DNA of 64,000 nt from Chrysomallon squamiferum (lineage: Eukaryota > Mollusca > Gastropoda > Neomphalida > Peltospiridae): positions 28,328,881 to 28,392,880 of the forward strand of contig CM022670.1 in NCBI GenBank assembly GCA_012295275.1, in the 5' to 3' direction. A model generated the notes under the pieces. The model worked only from the letters and a program-made list of their open reading frames with translations, had not been told where the DNA came from and did not search any database. Numbering within the stretch: position 1 is the first letter of the stretch; each line of letters opens with the position of its first letter. A program made the translations under genes and the position numbers. Positions 12,734-26,547 of the stretch are shown in pieces.

Positions 12734-15700
12734 CACACACACATAAACACACACATATATAAAATTAATTATAATAATAATGAGAAGACAAAAAAGAAAA
12801 CAAATTCTTGATTTTGTTTGTCTCTTAAGTTTTGTTCAAGCTAAATATCAATATATTATGTAGAGTATATACCAAATTTTCAGTCTAATTTAATGTTGTT
12901 TTATAATATTTTAAAAACCTTTTTAATTTGTTTAAGAATTCTAAATAATAATTTTTACATTACTTTGTTTATTAATTTAATTTATTTTTTGATTTTTTAT
13001 TGTTTAGTTTCAAAATTCAAAGAGAAATCTATGATCCATCTTTGTTAATTTCAAAAAAATACTAGCAATTTTATTGTTTTTCAAAATATCTAAAATACCA
13101 TCCATCATGTTTCTCTCTCTTACTTCCCTCCATCTTTTCTGCCTCACCAACACTCTGACTTTGTTGTGTATTCTCCTCCATCCCATTGTTAGACATGTAA
13201 AGGTGTCTGCTTGCTGTTAGAAGTCTGTGTGGTGTTTTCAAACAAATGAGTCAGTGTTTACAAACAGTGTTTATTGTTTACAGTTTCAGTTAGTAACTAG
13301 CTGCCATTGGCAATCAAATTCCAACCAAGTCACACCTCACACTGCTGGGAACAAACATCTTAATGTCAAAACTGCAGCCATGCTGAAGTGCTCCACTGGC
13401 TCAGACTGACAGTGTTTACAGTGTTATGAGACTTTGACCAGATTCCATGGTATATGACCAGTAGTAACCATATCATGTCCTTAAATGTAATGTACAGTAA
13501 ATGTGTGTTTAAGTGTGTCCTCATACCTCACATGAAAGACATGGTTGTACAATGTTCTGATGTAGAGCTGGTATAGCATGTTTATTGTTTCTCCTATTCC
13601 AGCCCAAATTTAATATTTTCACTTTTCATTGGTTAATTGATTCTTTTTTTAAAAAACACAAAAAAAAGCAATTCATATGTGTGATTTTTGGTTTGCTTAT
13701 CAATACCCCAAAACACGTAATATATCCATATATTTGTATTATTTATTTATTTTTGTTATATGCGTTCTTTTATTGAGTGATTGGTTTTATTATTATTATT
13801 TTTTTATTATTGTTATTTGGACAATGTGCAAATGCCTCTCTGTATTTAGGCTGACATTGTTTTTCTTTATAATGAACTTGTTTAATCTTGAAAACTTCCT
13901 GTTGATTACTTACTGTTTTATCAAAGGCTGTGGTTTGTGTTTTCCTCTTTAAGGGTATATTCCTTTAAAAAAATTAATTTATATCCACCACAGTTACGGT
14001 ACCCACACACCCTATTTCTTTTCATCCTATATCTGCCCATGTATGGTTTCTATTAGAGATGAATATTTTAAACAGACTTAGTGTTTTTCTCTCTTGTGAA
14101 ACCATCATGGCATGATGTTCTTCAAGCTTGACTTGTTAGTGTTTTCTAAAACACTAAACGTTTGCCTGGTTTGCAATACATAGCTGGTCGTTATTTTCAC
14201 ATCAACTTATTACATTGCTAAACCAACTGTGAAATTTCCTTCTGCAACATTAGATGCACACAATACACTGATTGCGTTGCCCAGTTTAAAGTGTCAGTTG
14301 TGATAACTGATGGTTTTTGTCACAGCTTAGATTAATTCTTTAATACTGACTGACTGCAATGAAGATACTGCAATTTCTGTTTATTCATAAGTGAAAAATA
14401 ATATGATTTGACTTTTTAATTTAATTTAAACAGGCCAGAGCTGTATTATAATGACATTTAATGTACATTTGAAAAATTGCCACTTTTCTTCAATCACCGT
14501 TGAAATTTAATTGTTCCAGCATGTATTTGAATAAATAAATGTTAATCTCTACATGTGTTTAATGTCTGTTGATGGGTTTAGAATTCAGTCAGTTATTTCT
14601 GGTCATTGCCGAGTGCCCTGATAGAAGGCAATTTAATTATGTCTGGCATACAGATAAAGATTTCTCTTAATTATATCCCTTAGCAGGACTCTTTAAGCAC
14701 ATTTGATTCCTGGGAGGATAAAAATTATATATCAGTTTTTTGTTGTTTCTATAACACATATATGATAACATTTATTGAGTATTGTTCTCCAGCAGTGGTA
14801 ATTATTGGTTCTAAATCTTCATTAAGGCAGTTAATTTATTACTAAATGGATACATTATATCTGGCATTCTGTAATGTCATGCTTTATAATTGACCTCATT
14901 TTATGAAAGTGTAGAATGTTTTCCTAACTTTTAACTGGTTTCATTTATTAATAATACTTCTATATCAATGTCCAAAGGATTTGTATTTATTGTAAATTTC
15001 TATTAGTAGGTATTTTTTATCTATCTAATTTTAAATTAATTTTCTTGAATTAACAAGTATATCCTTTGTCACTTGAATATAGGCACTGTAAAATTTGTTT
15101 AATCTAAAATAATAATATAATAAATAAATAAATAAATAGTAATCACAATAAAATTGATATTAATAATGAAATAAAAAAAAAAAAAAAAAATACAGTTATT
15201 AAAAAAGATAATGCTAAGTATACCCTGGTACTGAGATATGAATCACCACAAAGAACCTGTTGTCACTAATTTGAAAAACACTTTAAGAAAGGCCTGGTTG
15301 TTACTTGAGAATGGCAGGGAAATTAGAAAAGCAGTTGATTTGTGATGTGATAACTTAAAGGATCAGGTGGCTTGGTTTGATCTCAGGTTTGTGTGATTGG
15401 CATCGGAAGGTTTATTAACCCTTTATCTTTCATGTATGTCTATTCCCCTCCCCCTTCTTTGGCCAAGGAATGACTAATCTAGAAGAGATATTCAACAGTC
15501 AAAGTGTTAAGATGGCTGTAAATTGTAGACTTGTCTGAGGCAGCCAGTGAAGTGGCAAGCCTTTTTATCCCTGTCAGATGCTCCACTGGTTAATTCATTC
15601 TGTTGTGATTTTGGTAGATAAGGGGTTAAAATGGTAGTAAACTGCAGCTGGGGCATTAGGCATGTCTGGATGAGTGAAGGTGCTGGCCGTTATTTGGCAT

Positions 15701-16970
15701 GACTCACAAACATGCCACTCCATAAAGCTTCTATGGTCATTATATAAAGGATGTGCTGCCAAAGCCAACAGGTCTCTTCAGTCCATGACCCAGAGGTCAG
15801 GGTGTAACATGCTTGCTCATTCACCAGTTTCCTTGACAACTACATGAAAAACCATTATGAGATCACTGTGGTCATCAATTTTCATTTTCTTGCAATTTCA
15901 TGGAGTAGTGTAGGCTTCAGTGACTCTTAATTTTTAAGGGAGAAGAAATCTTGTTTGAGTAATACCACCATAACTTTTGGAAAAATAACTTTCATGGAAA
16001 AAAAAGAAAGAAGAAGAAGAAAGAAAAGAATCCAGATTTTAATAAAAAGAGTGAAAAAAAAAAATGTGACAGCAGAAAACAAAGAGAAAATGATAAAAAA
16101 TAAATTGATATTTTGATGAGAGAATATTTTTGCATGTGTAAATGTCAAAGTTGTATTCTGTAATTGTTTCATACATTACTTTCTTGGGTCTTTTTCCCTT
16201 CTCTCTCATTTCATCTGTCTCTCTAAACTCTTCACATGGTTTGATTGAAGATATTTTTTGTAAAGCAAAATTCAGAGGTTATAAATAAATAAATATAGAG
16301 ACTAATATTCTCTGGTATTTAAAAATCACTACAAAACTAAAAAGAAGCCAGCTCATGAAAATCACAATATAAAGACAATCAAAATAAAATGCTTCTTTTT
16401 CTAAAAAAAAAATGGTCAAAATAAAATACTTCTTCCTCCCAGCTACAGAAAACTTTAATGGTTTATAAAACTTCAGTAACAAACTTTAGATTTAAGCACA
16501 GAGGTGTCTGATTTTCTTTTAATGTAATTTAGAATCGGGTTTAATAATAGTAAGAAAAAATAAAGATAAAAAGGGGGTTGGTTTTCACTTAAAGTGATAC
16601 AGTCAGCTAAATTTTAGATACATCAGGATGCCTGAAAACTCTTTAAAATGTGCTCCACAGATTACTGTCTTTGTGTAGAAACCATCTGTCTTGAGATACA
16701 CCTTCCCTACTTTATTCTTTTTTCCTTTCAGACTAGTTATACTGGGGTCTGCTAATTAAATAAAGATTACCTGGTATTAAGAAGTCAAATGTCTGTTGCA
16801 TGCAACACTTTTGCCCAGTACACACTGAATTTAGTGGGTCTGTCGAAGCATTTTCATTCCAGGAACTCACTGTTATTTAGTTGTGCTAAGGTGGTATTTT
16901 ATGTCGTTACTTGTTCAATAGATAATGTAGTGTAATAACTAACTCTGTACACAATGTAATTATGAAATCA

Positions 16971-17020
<50 letters not shown>

Positions 17021-18040
17021 TCACACACACATTTAGATATACACAGTAATCATCAAAGAAAAAAAAATCGTATTGATTGCATGGAATTGATTTCTTCAAC
17101 TGTGTAATGTGTTTGAATAGGCCAGCGTGTTTGTCACATCAGAATACTCATCAGACAAGTCTTTTACACAATATCAGACTTCATTTTACACTGCACCAAG
17201 CTTAATGGCTGAGTTGCAGTGTTTAGTGTTGACAAGCAATGAAGTGTTTTGCATTCACTCACATGAAAACAGCTTAATGGATTCACTAATACTTCGTGGA
17301 CAAAGTTGATGATACTGAGAACAAGAAGAGAAAATGTCTCATTTGTTAGTAGTGCTTTTTAATAGAAGAAAGCTAGGCTTTGATGTGAGCCATAGCTCTG
17401 AGACATTATAGTTTATCTTCAGTCTACTCAATCAGTTATTTCCCATTCCAGCTAGAGTAAAGATTTTGTATGCACTTTCTTGTGTACTTGACAATGCATT
17501 GTGATTGATCCTTTCTGTATTTTTAGACCAGCTTGGTTTGAAGGGATAGAGGAGATCCTAGTTTCAGCGTTTGTCAGAGAAAAGTTTTTTCGGCTGTGTC
17601 AGTCTTCAACACTCAATTCAAAAGCCTCTTGTGAAAAGAAAAGACTGATGCCAGTAGGTTAGAGTTTATTAGATTAATAACTAGTGAGAAAAAAAAGTGG
17701 ACTGAAGGAGGAAAAATCACTGTTAGGGTATTATACCTTTCCAATTACTCTGGGAATAGGCTGATACAGAATGTAACCCAGTCAGATTTCAGAATGATAG
17801 TTTACTGTAGCATCACTTGGGCATATTAATGTCTTTTATCACTTTTCATTTTCTTTATTTTTAAGCATCTCTTTCAACAGCAGTGAAACATGTCCATCTT
17901 AGGTACACATTTCAGAAGCCTGGTTTGTTTGCTCACTTCTACATTACATCAATTTTTTTTTTTAGTGCTTTAGTAAAAATGTTTGCTGTGTATTTAATTA
18001 AATAAAGCTGAAAGTCCAGAACTGAAAAGATTTGTTTTCC
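11601..18040. other. Gene-free AT-rich spacer
   Basis: No gene seen. It holds an A-run/TA/CA compound microsatellite (12703-12760), a (CA)24 tract (16972-17019), A-runs and (AAAT)n near 15120. The patch 13100-13420 is more balanced in composition but has no recognisable product. Around 15480-15680 a phrase of about 60 bases (GTTAAGATGGCTGTAAATTG) appears twice in diverged form. Confidence 0.5.
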
Positions 18041-18044
18041 TAAT

Positions 18045-18210
18045 TGAGTTTGTCAGTTGGTCATGCAGTGAATTTGTGAGTAAACAGGTTGTCTTACAGT
18101 GGGTTTATGAGTTATCACTTTGTCTATAGTGAATATGAGTTTGTGAGTAATCAGTTTGTCTGCAATGAATATGAGTTTGTGAGTAATACATTTGTGTAGA
18201 GTAAATAACT
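18045..18210. repeat. Minisatellite, unit about 40 bp, 4-5 copies
   Basis: Units built on GAGTTTGTGAGTAATCAGTT followed by TGTCTGCAATGAATAT occur at about 18065, 18105, 18135 and 18172, the last two nearly identical. Non-coding. Confidence 0.7.
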
Positions 18211-18449
18211 CAGTGAAAATCAACAGACTGAATGAGAGAGGAATGTCAATCAGTCACACAGTCAAATGATGGAAAGAACTTGATATTACATGGGTAAATA
18301 ATTTAATTAGTGACAGTTCAACACATTTTAAAAATTAAATGAATTATTAGGATCAAAATACAGAGATGTTAGCAAGGGACATTGCATATGCACTTTCACA
18401 GACAGGTGAGCACACCCTAAACTTTGATAAACCACTAAAGAAAAACGGG

Positions 18450-18545
18450 TTTTTAAAAGTGAAAGAACCCAACACCGAACATTGCTGATGAAGCAGCTCA
18501 TCTAAATAATTAAGTGGATAACTCTAACCACTGAGCCACAGCCTC
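18450..18545 (-). repeat. Possible tRNA-derived SINE head (relic)
   Basis: Read on the minus strand, the segment starts with GGCTGTGGCTCAGTGGTTAG, a good RNA polymerase III A-box. A GGTGTTGGGTTC stretch about 70 bases further on could be a decayed B-box. The cloverleaf cannot be completed, so this is not a tRNA gene. A chance match is possible. Confidence 0.35.
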
Positions 18546-20319
18546 CTTCCCTTTCCACCTGTGACTGACATGTTTGTTTGTTGCTAATGAAAGCAGATGT
18601 TATTGTTAATGGTGTTGTTGGTTTTTTACTTCACTTAATCAATTGCTGTTTCCAATTTGACGCCAGACTGTGTAAACTTAGTATAATCATATTATACACC
18701 TCCAAGACCACACATTCTAGACTTCACTCAGAGTGAAAACTGATGGTTTTAATCAGATTTTTTTCCCCCTCAGTTTGTGTGAATCTTTGACTTTATAGTT
18801 TACTTCTGCTGTGGTATGAAGAAAGAGGCCCCCAAAAACTAAATTAAGCCCAACAGAAAAATATGTGTTAATTATTTCTGAAATGTAATAAAATTACATT
18901 TTTTCTCTCTCTCTCTCACTTTCTTTCTCCATCTCTGTGTGTGGGTATATTTGTGAGATAAATCATCCAGACAGTGTATTTTTCAGTGTGTGTGTCTTAC
19001 TGTCTGAAAGATCTGTATTTGTGTCTCTAAATGTTTTGTTTGTGTGTGTGTAGCAGTTCATTTACAGCTTTAAGTTACTCTTTTGGGGTGTGGCTGTGCA
19101 GTATATAAACTAACTTCACCAGATTCTGCCTATCTGATCTCTTTGACTTATCACAAGTCCATCCCAGTTTCTTCAACTCCACCATCATCCTATACACATC
19201 TCCCTTTATACTGCTTCAACAAACCATAAACCAAAGTTGTTTTTCTCAATCTTTTTATTCCCAAAGAAAATCTGATACAAGTGGTACACTAACAAAACAA
19301 AACAGAAAGAAAAAGCCAAGATGCCAACATGGGTGATCTGTTATAGTTTCATGTATACAGAACTGGGCCTTTAATTAAACATTTCCATTTTCATTTAGTT
19401 TAAATAATAAATATTTATTTTTCTGTGACAAGCAGTTGCACACTTAATGGCAGCTTGTGACAGCTTGAGTAAATACAAGGTGATGGTGACTGAGAACATA
19501 TTCCATATTTCTTTCCCATCTGTTTTTGTGTTTTATTTTTTCAACAGAATAATTAAAATTTGTATTATTAAAAAATAAAATCTTTAAATGAGTCCCCCAC
19601 TTGAACAAACAGAACAGTATATGGTTTATAAAGTTTTCTCAATCTATCTAGATATAGAGGATGAGAAGTATTTAACATCTCTCTTTTTACTGTGATAATT
19701 TCTATACTGAAACTGGACAATATTTATAAATGTTTGTGTTTTTTTTATTTTTTAAATGAGCTTGTCATGGTTGTATTCAGTATATTTCCAGTGAGTTCAC
19801 TAAACCTGTAATGTCATTTTACTTAAGAAAGAATGAAACCATATTTTTTTATTTTGTATATTGTGAGCTTCAAGCTATTATATAATTATTTAAAGTCACA
19901 GATACTGAACAATATGAAATCAGTTTATTTAAAGTAAATGTGACTGCAGACATATAAAAAGTGGGCTCTTTTTTTTTGTATAGTGTACAAAACTCTTTTT
20001 CACCGTCTATCAAAGAATGAGATAGAGAGAGATACAGACATAAACACATACACATACACACACATACGCATTCCTCTGTGTTTTTAAAAATATATGTTGA
20101 CGTGTTAATTTAGCAGAAAACTCTAACAGTTGCTTCTGATGTAAATCTTTTATTTTTATGACAGTTTTCTAGAAACATGTAAGCTATCTCATATTTCATC
20201 AAGGTGGTGGGTTTTTTCCTGTTACTTAACACCAGGCCAAGAACCCGTGACAGGTGATTTAGCACCTAGCCAGGTAGAAAGTGTTACGTACAGAATAATT
20301 TCAACATTATTACTGTCAT
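18546..20319. other. Gene-free AT-rich stretch
   Basis: I see short CT and GT runs only (about 18905-18960, 19040) and no gene. Confidence 0.5.
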
Positions 20320-21160
20320 ATATGTCCTTTTCTCTACATCCACTGAAGCATTTTATTATTTTTAGAGGTGGTTTTAAAAATGTTTGCAGCATAGTTTAAT
20401 AATGAATGTTTTAATATTATTAGTTTCTTTATATATTCTTTACTGTCTTATACACCATTGAGGTATATATATATATTTTTTTTTTAATTGCAGTTTGGCA
20501 ATGGACTGCTAAGTAAAGGATATTTATTATTATTTAGTGACACTTCTGTCCTTTACATTATAATCACTGAAATATATTATTATTATTATTAGCATCAGTG
20601 AAGTATGTAATTATTATTAGCAAGCATTTAAGAAGTTTATTGTTTGGTTATGGACTATTAAAAGAAAAATATTTAAAATTTATTAATGTTATTTCTGTCC
20701 TTTATGGTACAAACGATTATATATATTGTTACTGTTAGAGTCATTGAAGCATATAATTTTTATTATTGGTAATTTTAAGAAGTTTGGTTATGGAATATTA
20801 AATAAAAAACATTTCTAAATTCAGTGTCATAACTCTTCTTTATTTGTACAGACACTGAAGCTTATTATTATTAGTGTCACTGAATTATATAATTATTATT
20901 GGTGGTCATTTAAAAAGTTCACTGCTTGGTTATAATAGACTGTTATATACAGAACATTAGTGTCATATCTTTTTTTTTTTTACTGTACAGCCACTGAAGT
21001 ATATAAGTGTTATTAGCAATCTTTTAAAATCTATTGCAGTAATGTTACAAACTGTCAAATAAAATATATTATTTATTTCATTAGTGTTATTTGTGTTATT
21101 TACTATTCAAGTACTGAAGTGAGAAAGCAAGTGGTCATTTAAAACAGTTTGTAGTTTGAG
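20320..21160. repeat. Degenerate tandem repeat, unit about 115-145 bp, about 6 copies
   Basis: The module CACTGAAGTATATAATTATT, then TTTAARAAGTTTATTG, then GGTTATGGACTATTAAA, then TAGTGTCATWTCTSTCCTTTA recurs from about 20341, 20454, 20566, 20741, 20851, 20992 and 21113. Copies are strongly diverged and interrupted by ATT-rich runs. Confidence 0.7.
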
Positions 21161-21600
21161 TTGTAATAAATGCGATAAATAATGGATTATAATTCAGGTT
21201 TGTATATAGACAGAAACAACTGTACTGTTTCAGATACAGACACATGTACATACACATGAACAACCCTCTCTCACACACACACACACATATGTACATACAT
21301 ACATACACTCACATACATGTACATACACACATACATTACATCCATCCATACATATAAAAAATAAACACAAGTGATTACTTTAAATAAATCAGGTTGATGT
21401 TACTCTGTAGAATAAAACAGTAATTACCATGTACTTTATCTCACCACTACTCTACTTTGTCACTCTACAGTATCATGTCTGTGTTATTTATTGCTCTAAT
21501 TAAATCTATTTTTATTGACCACTTCCCAACAATGCTGTACTATCTATTGTTCAGCTTTATTGAATCATAAACAACTGTTCTCAGGATGCAGCGGCCGCAC
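21161..21600. other. Gene-free stretch with a CA/ACAT-rich block
   Basis: CA and ACAT repeats lie at about 21240-21355. A small CpG-bearing patch with GCGGCCGC (21591-21598) borders the next repeat block. No gene seen. Confidence 0.5.
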
Positions 21601-22330
21601 TGGCGATCCTTTGATGTGCGATATTTTCAGCACAACCTATAGAACAAGTCCACAATGGTTATATCCAAGTAATTGTCCTCACTTTCATAAAAACATTTAG
21701 AAATGGAAAGCTGTACTTGATGTGAGTGGGAGGTTTAAAATAGCTGTATATCCCTTGATGTGCAAGCAGTACATGTATTAGAGTCTATACAAAAAGTCCA
21801 AAAATGCATATGTCCAAATTATTGTACACACTTCTCAACAAAAAAAAGCCCATTAAGAATGGAAAACTGTATATTTTATGAGTTAAGAGTTTGAAATACC
21901 TAAACAAAGATACATCCCTTGATGTGCAGCAGATTCAGCAGAGTCTATAAAAGAAGTACTAGAATGCATATGTGCAAATAATTGTTCTCACTTGCATAGA
22001 AACATAAAACTTGAGTTAGGAGTTTCAAAGAATTTGCACAAAGATAACCCTTTTGTTTTATGCATGCAGAACTTGTAAAAAACATCCAGTGGAAGATATT
22101 GCCAAGTAATTATTATCACTTTCATAAAAACATTAAGGAAGGAAAACTGTACTTTCTATGATGAGGAGTTTGAAAGGATTCACACAAAGATAATCAGTAA
22201 TGTCATTAACCAAGGAAGACTGTACTGCTATGACGATAATTTATGAAAAGAATGAAAAAAAAAAAAATTGAACACAAAGATAATCACTGATATTGTTAAA
22301 AACTGTTCTGTGGAGATGTAATATGTCTTT
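21600..22330. repeat. Degenerate tandem repeat, unit about 130-165 bp, about 5 copies (block 1)
   Basis: Each unit runs CCCTTGATGTGCAGCAG, then AGAGTCTATAMAARAAGT, then CCAAATAATTGTTCTCACTT, then CATTAAGAAYGGAAAACTGT, then GGAGTTTGAAA, then CACAAAGATAATC. Unit starts are seen near 21608, 21752, 21916 and 22048. The same GGAGTTTGAAA module reappears at 25.6-25.9 kb. Confidence 0.75.
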
Positions 22331-22389
22331 CATTTCATTGTCACAGTGTTGGTCACTGAAGTGTGTGATTGGACAAACATGATAAGATG

Positions 22390-22530
22390 TAATTATGAGA
22401 GAAAAGCGGTATTCCCCATGGTCGAGTCTGGTGTTTTTATATGTTGTGCAAACAAGGCGAGCTGCAACTGTAATGGCTTTATGTTTGGTCTTGTATTTGA
22501 CGTCAGTTACGTTCGATCATAAAAATCCAT
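22390..22530. promoter_or_regulatory. CpG-bearing patch with a consensus CRE site
   Basis: Within AT-rich spacer this patch keeps several CpGs and contains the full palindrome TGACGTCA (22498-22505), the binding site of CREB/ATF-type factors. It could be an enhancer or promoter of a neighbouring gene. No transcript evidence is visible. Confidence 0.3.
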
Positions 22531-25500
22531 TTTGGAAGTGAGTGGATGCTGAAGGCATTGGTTGTTCTAATTACTTCAGCAAATGCCTCACAATTTTTTC
22601 TTTTATGTCATTTTTTTTTTTTTTCATCTATCCTCGTCATTTAGCTTTAAGAAATTTTTGCTAACAATTGTTTTGTTCTCTTTTTCTATTCACTTCAATT
22701 TTTTTCCAATTTTCTTTTCAAACTGATCATTTGCTTGCAGAAATTTTGTTACAATGTCTTGTCTTTTTCATTTTGAATCACTTTCATTTTTTTTGCCAGC
22801 TTTTTTCTTTCAGCCTTTCATTGTTTATTGCAGTCATTTTATTATTTTTTTCATCTTGTTTTCATTTTATTTATTTATTTATTACTATTATTATTTTTTA
22901 ATAATGCCTTCAGAAATTTTGTTTGTAATTCTTTTCGTATCCTTTTTTTTTTTAAATTTTAGTTTTATTTCTATTTGCATTTTCCTCCTGACCACAGACT
23001 CACAGAAGATAGTTACAAACTGTGTTATTATTTTATCTCTTTACTCTTTATACTAATTTTATTTTATTTTATCTTATTTATTAATTTTTTTCATCTCTTT
23101 TTAGTTCTCAATACATTTTTTTTTAGCAATTCTTATACCCATTCCTTTCTTTATATCACTTTAAATTTTAAATTTCCGTTTCTTTATATTTATTTATGTA
23201 CATTATGCATATACTTTTTACCTCCCTTTTTCTACTTGCTAATGAGTATTTGTGGGTGAAATTCAAAACTGAAACTTGTTTGTGTGTGTTTGAGCCACAT
23301 GAAATGGGAAATGTAATTAGTTTGGCAGATTAATTTTCTTTGCAACTTTGTGATTGCTTCCAATTAACATGTCAGTTTCATGTTTCTGTGAATTAAGTCT
23401 GAAGATAACAGCATCAGCTGTCTTTTTATTTTATTACTAACGTCCTAAAAAAAAAAAATTATTTTATTTAATGCTGTGGTGGATTTTAGTGTATTTTGGT
23501 GTTTTTTTTACCTTAATGTTTTATTTTTTATTTATTTTATTTTTTATTTTTATTTTTTGTATAGTATTACCAACTATTAAATAAAAAATCTTCTTATTTT
23601 TTTTTCTTGTCTTGGTGTTCTTTTTATTACTGTTTAAAATCTTTTGTTCTTTTTATTTAATGTTCAAAAAAAAATTCTTTTGTTACTTTCATTTGTTTTG
23701 CTTTTTTTTTATTTTTCATTGTGTTAAAGTTCATCTCTTTTGCTGAAAATGTTAATGCTATTGCTTTAGAAAAAAATCTGTTATTTAACTATTGTTTTTA
23801 TTTATTTCTTTCCTTTTTCTCATTACTTTTGTTCTCTGTATTTTTTTTATTGTTAATACATAATATTATCATGCTAATAATTGTTTGTTTGCTTATTCAA
23901 GACTCAGAAACAACAAATTTATCTTGAAAAAAGATTTAAAACTTCAAATAAAAAAACAGCAAAGCAGTTTAGAAAAATAAAATAATAATAAAAATTACTT
24001 TAATATCATAACATTTTTTTTTTAATTTATTTATTTTACTTTTACTTTTTTTTTTTTTTTTTTTTTTTAAATGAGAAGAAACATATAAATAAAAAATTAA
24101 TTGCAATATCCATTTCATTCATGTAATAGAAAAAGCTATAATACTGAGGAAAAAGAAAAAAGAAGAGAGAAAATAAAATAACTAACACATTCAATCAGTT
24201 TTTCCACTAATGGCTTTTGAACCAAGAACCCTTTACACAGCAATGATGAAATTCTTCCATTTTCTACTCCGCTGCAGACATTTTCCCCAAAGATTAAACT
24301 TCAGTAAATCACTTTTTTTTCTCTCTTCATTACACAAAGTCTCTTCGAATGTTCAAAATTTCTTTTACATAGATGTAGAGATATTGTGTGAAGGGAAATG
24401 CAGTCTGTTAAGCAAAGCCAGTGTAATAGATCAAACTGTCACAGAAGGTGCTGGGACCCCTATCCGCAGTGAAATCAGTTGAAACCTCAAAAGTGTCATT
24501 TGCTGCAATAAATGACCTACAGTTATTGAAATCTATGACCTGTTTGGAATGTGGTTTGAAATAACAGGAATTTACGACAAAGAATAACTCTTTAAGCTTT
24601 ATTAACATCTCAAAAGCCTTGTTTGCATCTCAGCAATCAAAGTTATGTCTCAGAATGATTTATTTCTTGATTTGTGTGTTATATACTTTGTAAATATTTG
24701 ATCAATCACTGTTGTTATTTTTTTAAAAAGAAGATTTATGTGGATGTGTGAAGATGTGCAAAGTTGTAAAGGAAAGTGGTACTAAGAAGAAAAAGAAAAA
24801 ATCTTTTTTAAAAAAATTTTAAATTTTCATTTCAATTTTTGTATCATAACTCAAGTTTTTGGAGAAGCAATGAAACAGTACAGTTATTTCAGACTAAATA
24901 AAACTGTTTATTGATGTTATAATTGTGATTTAAAAAAGAAAAACATTTTTAAAGCAAGGTTTGTGGATATATAAAATAATTTCACCATAAATGAAAATAA
25001 TATTAATTTAAAGTTTAATGTTTCCTTCATGGCATTAATTTGTAAAGTACTTATAACTTACTACATTAATATTAATAATGTGGATGATAATGATAAATAA
25101 ATTTAAAAATTAATAAATAAATAAATAAAGTAATAATTCTAGTTTTAAATGGATAAATCTGAAGATGAAGAAGACAAAAGTTGTCTCTGAAAGCTTGTTA
25201 TCTCTTTGTTAATCCTTCTTAATCTCTTTAATGAATATTTAATGCACTTTAGCACTGCTACTGAGAAGAATGGCTGGAGTGTTCTGTTCCATATTACTGT
25301 CATTTCTTCTTTTTTTAAATCCTGTTTTACTAATATTCCCTTTGGCCATGAAGGATATTTGACCAATAATTCTAATTGATGAATTGAACCCAAGTGTGAC
25401 GGGAATATTTGAAAAGAAAACACTCAGTTCTTAAAAGCATGAAGAAGCTTTATTAACAAGCCTGAATTAAAAAAAATATTGTGCTGACAAGATTTGTTTT

Positions 25501-25555
25501 GGGTCTTTTTTTTTTTTATGATACTTCTGAAAGCACTGAAGCTTGTCCTAGTTGT
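22531..25555. other. Gene-free, strongly T-rich then A-rich spacer
   Basis: Long T-rich runs (22600-24070) create Phe/Leu/Ile-rich chance frames of up to 100 codons. These are low-complexity readings, not membrane proteins. The later part has A-rich and (AAAT)n sequence. No gene recognised. Confidence 0.55.
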
Positions 25556-25960
25556 ACGGTGTTTTAAAGAGAAAAACTGTACTATATTGAAAGCATTTGT
25601 GAAAGATAATTATTAGTTATATTGTCATTAAGAATAAAAATAAGGAGTTTGAAAGCATTTGCTCTAAGATAATTATATTATCATTAAGAAAGAAAAACTA
25701 ACTACTTGAACAAAATAATTTTAAAAAGGATTTTTAGAAACCTAAGCAGTTTTATTTACTATCTCTAACAAAGGAAAACTGAACTGATAAAAACGAGGAG
25801 TTTGAAATTTCTAGCACAATGATAATCAGTTACAACACTTACTTCAAAGTTTGAATACTGTTATTGCTTTGAAAGAGGAGTTTGAACAAAAATTATTAGT
25901 TGATAATATGAGTGACTACTTACTGTGAATCAGGTGTTTGAAATTGTTTACACAAAAATA
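25556..25960. repeat. Second block of the 21.6-22.3 kb repeat family
   Basis: Modules AAAAACTGTACT, GGAGTTTGAAAGCATTTG, AAGATAATTATTAGTTATAT and TCATTAAGAA recur 3-4 times (for example 25637, 25798, 25877). They match the second half of the 21.6-22.3 kb unit. The two blocks are about 3.2 kb apart. Confidence 0.6.
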
Positions 25961-26547
25961 ATAAGTTTATTTTATCAAAATTGGACATGTTCATTTTTAA
26001 TGCTAGGTCTTGTTAATAAAGAGAAACAGTATAAATGTAGTTTTGTTGTCATATTTTGAAGAGGAATATTACTGAAATATGTGAACTTACTGAAGTGTAA
26101 AATGATTACAAATTTCTATTTCAACCACTGATAATTGAAATATCAAACTCAAAACTACAGCCTTTATCCATACTTCCTGCTTCTTTTCTCCCTTTTTTCA
26201 TTAGCATAAAGCATAAAGCAGAATACAGCTATTATGTTCTTCTTTTTTAATTTTTCCTGCATTATATTTTATTTCCAAATACAAAATATAATTTTGAAAA
26301 ATAAACAGAAAATAGATTTATAATCATTATTATTCAGATAGTGAGAGAAGTCCACGAGAATGAATAAAGAACTGAAAATATTTTATTATTAATGGTAGTA
26401 CTGAGACTGAATTTAAAAAGTTTATTTATGTGTGACAAGCCTATAATAACTGTATGTCTTCACACTGGTTAACAGGCTTTAAAAAAAGTCTTACGGATTC
26501 AGTTCATGGTTTGATGTTCTCATATCAGCGAGGAAACGGGCTTCACC

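Noticed and set aside
21591-21598. GCGGCCGC as a sign of vector contamination
   Set aside because: The flanks are continuous with a native degenerate repeat unit; there is no other vector-like sequence.
22668-23259. Three overlapping Phe/Leu-rich 'membrane' frames
   Set aside because: T-rich low-complexity DNA; overlapping frames of equal quality and no conserved motif.
24210-24482. 90-codon plus-strand frame
   Set aside because: No recognisable domain, no splice context, and an equally open minus-strand frame overlaps it.
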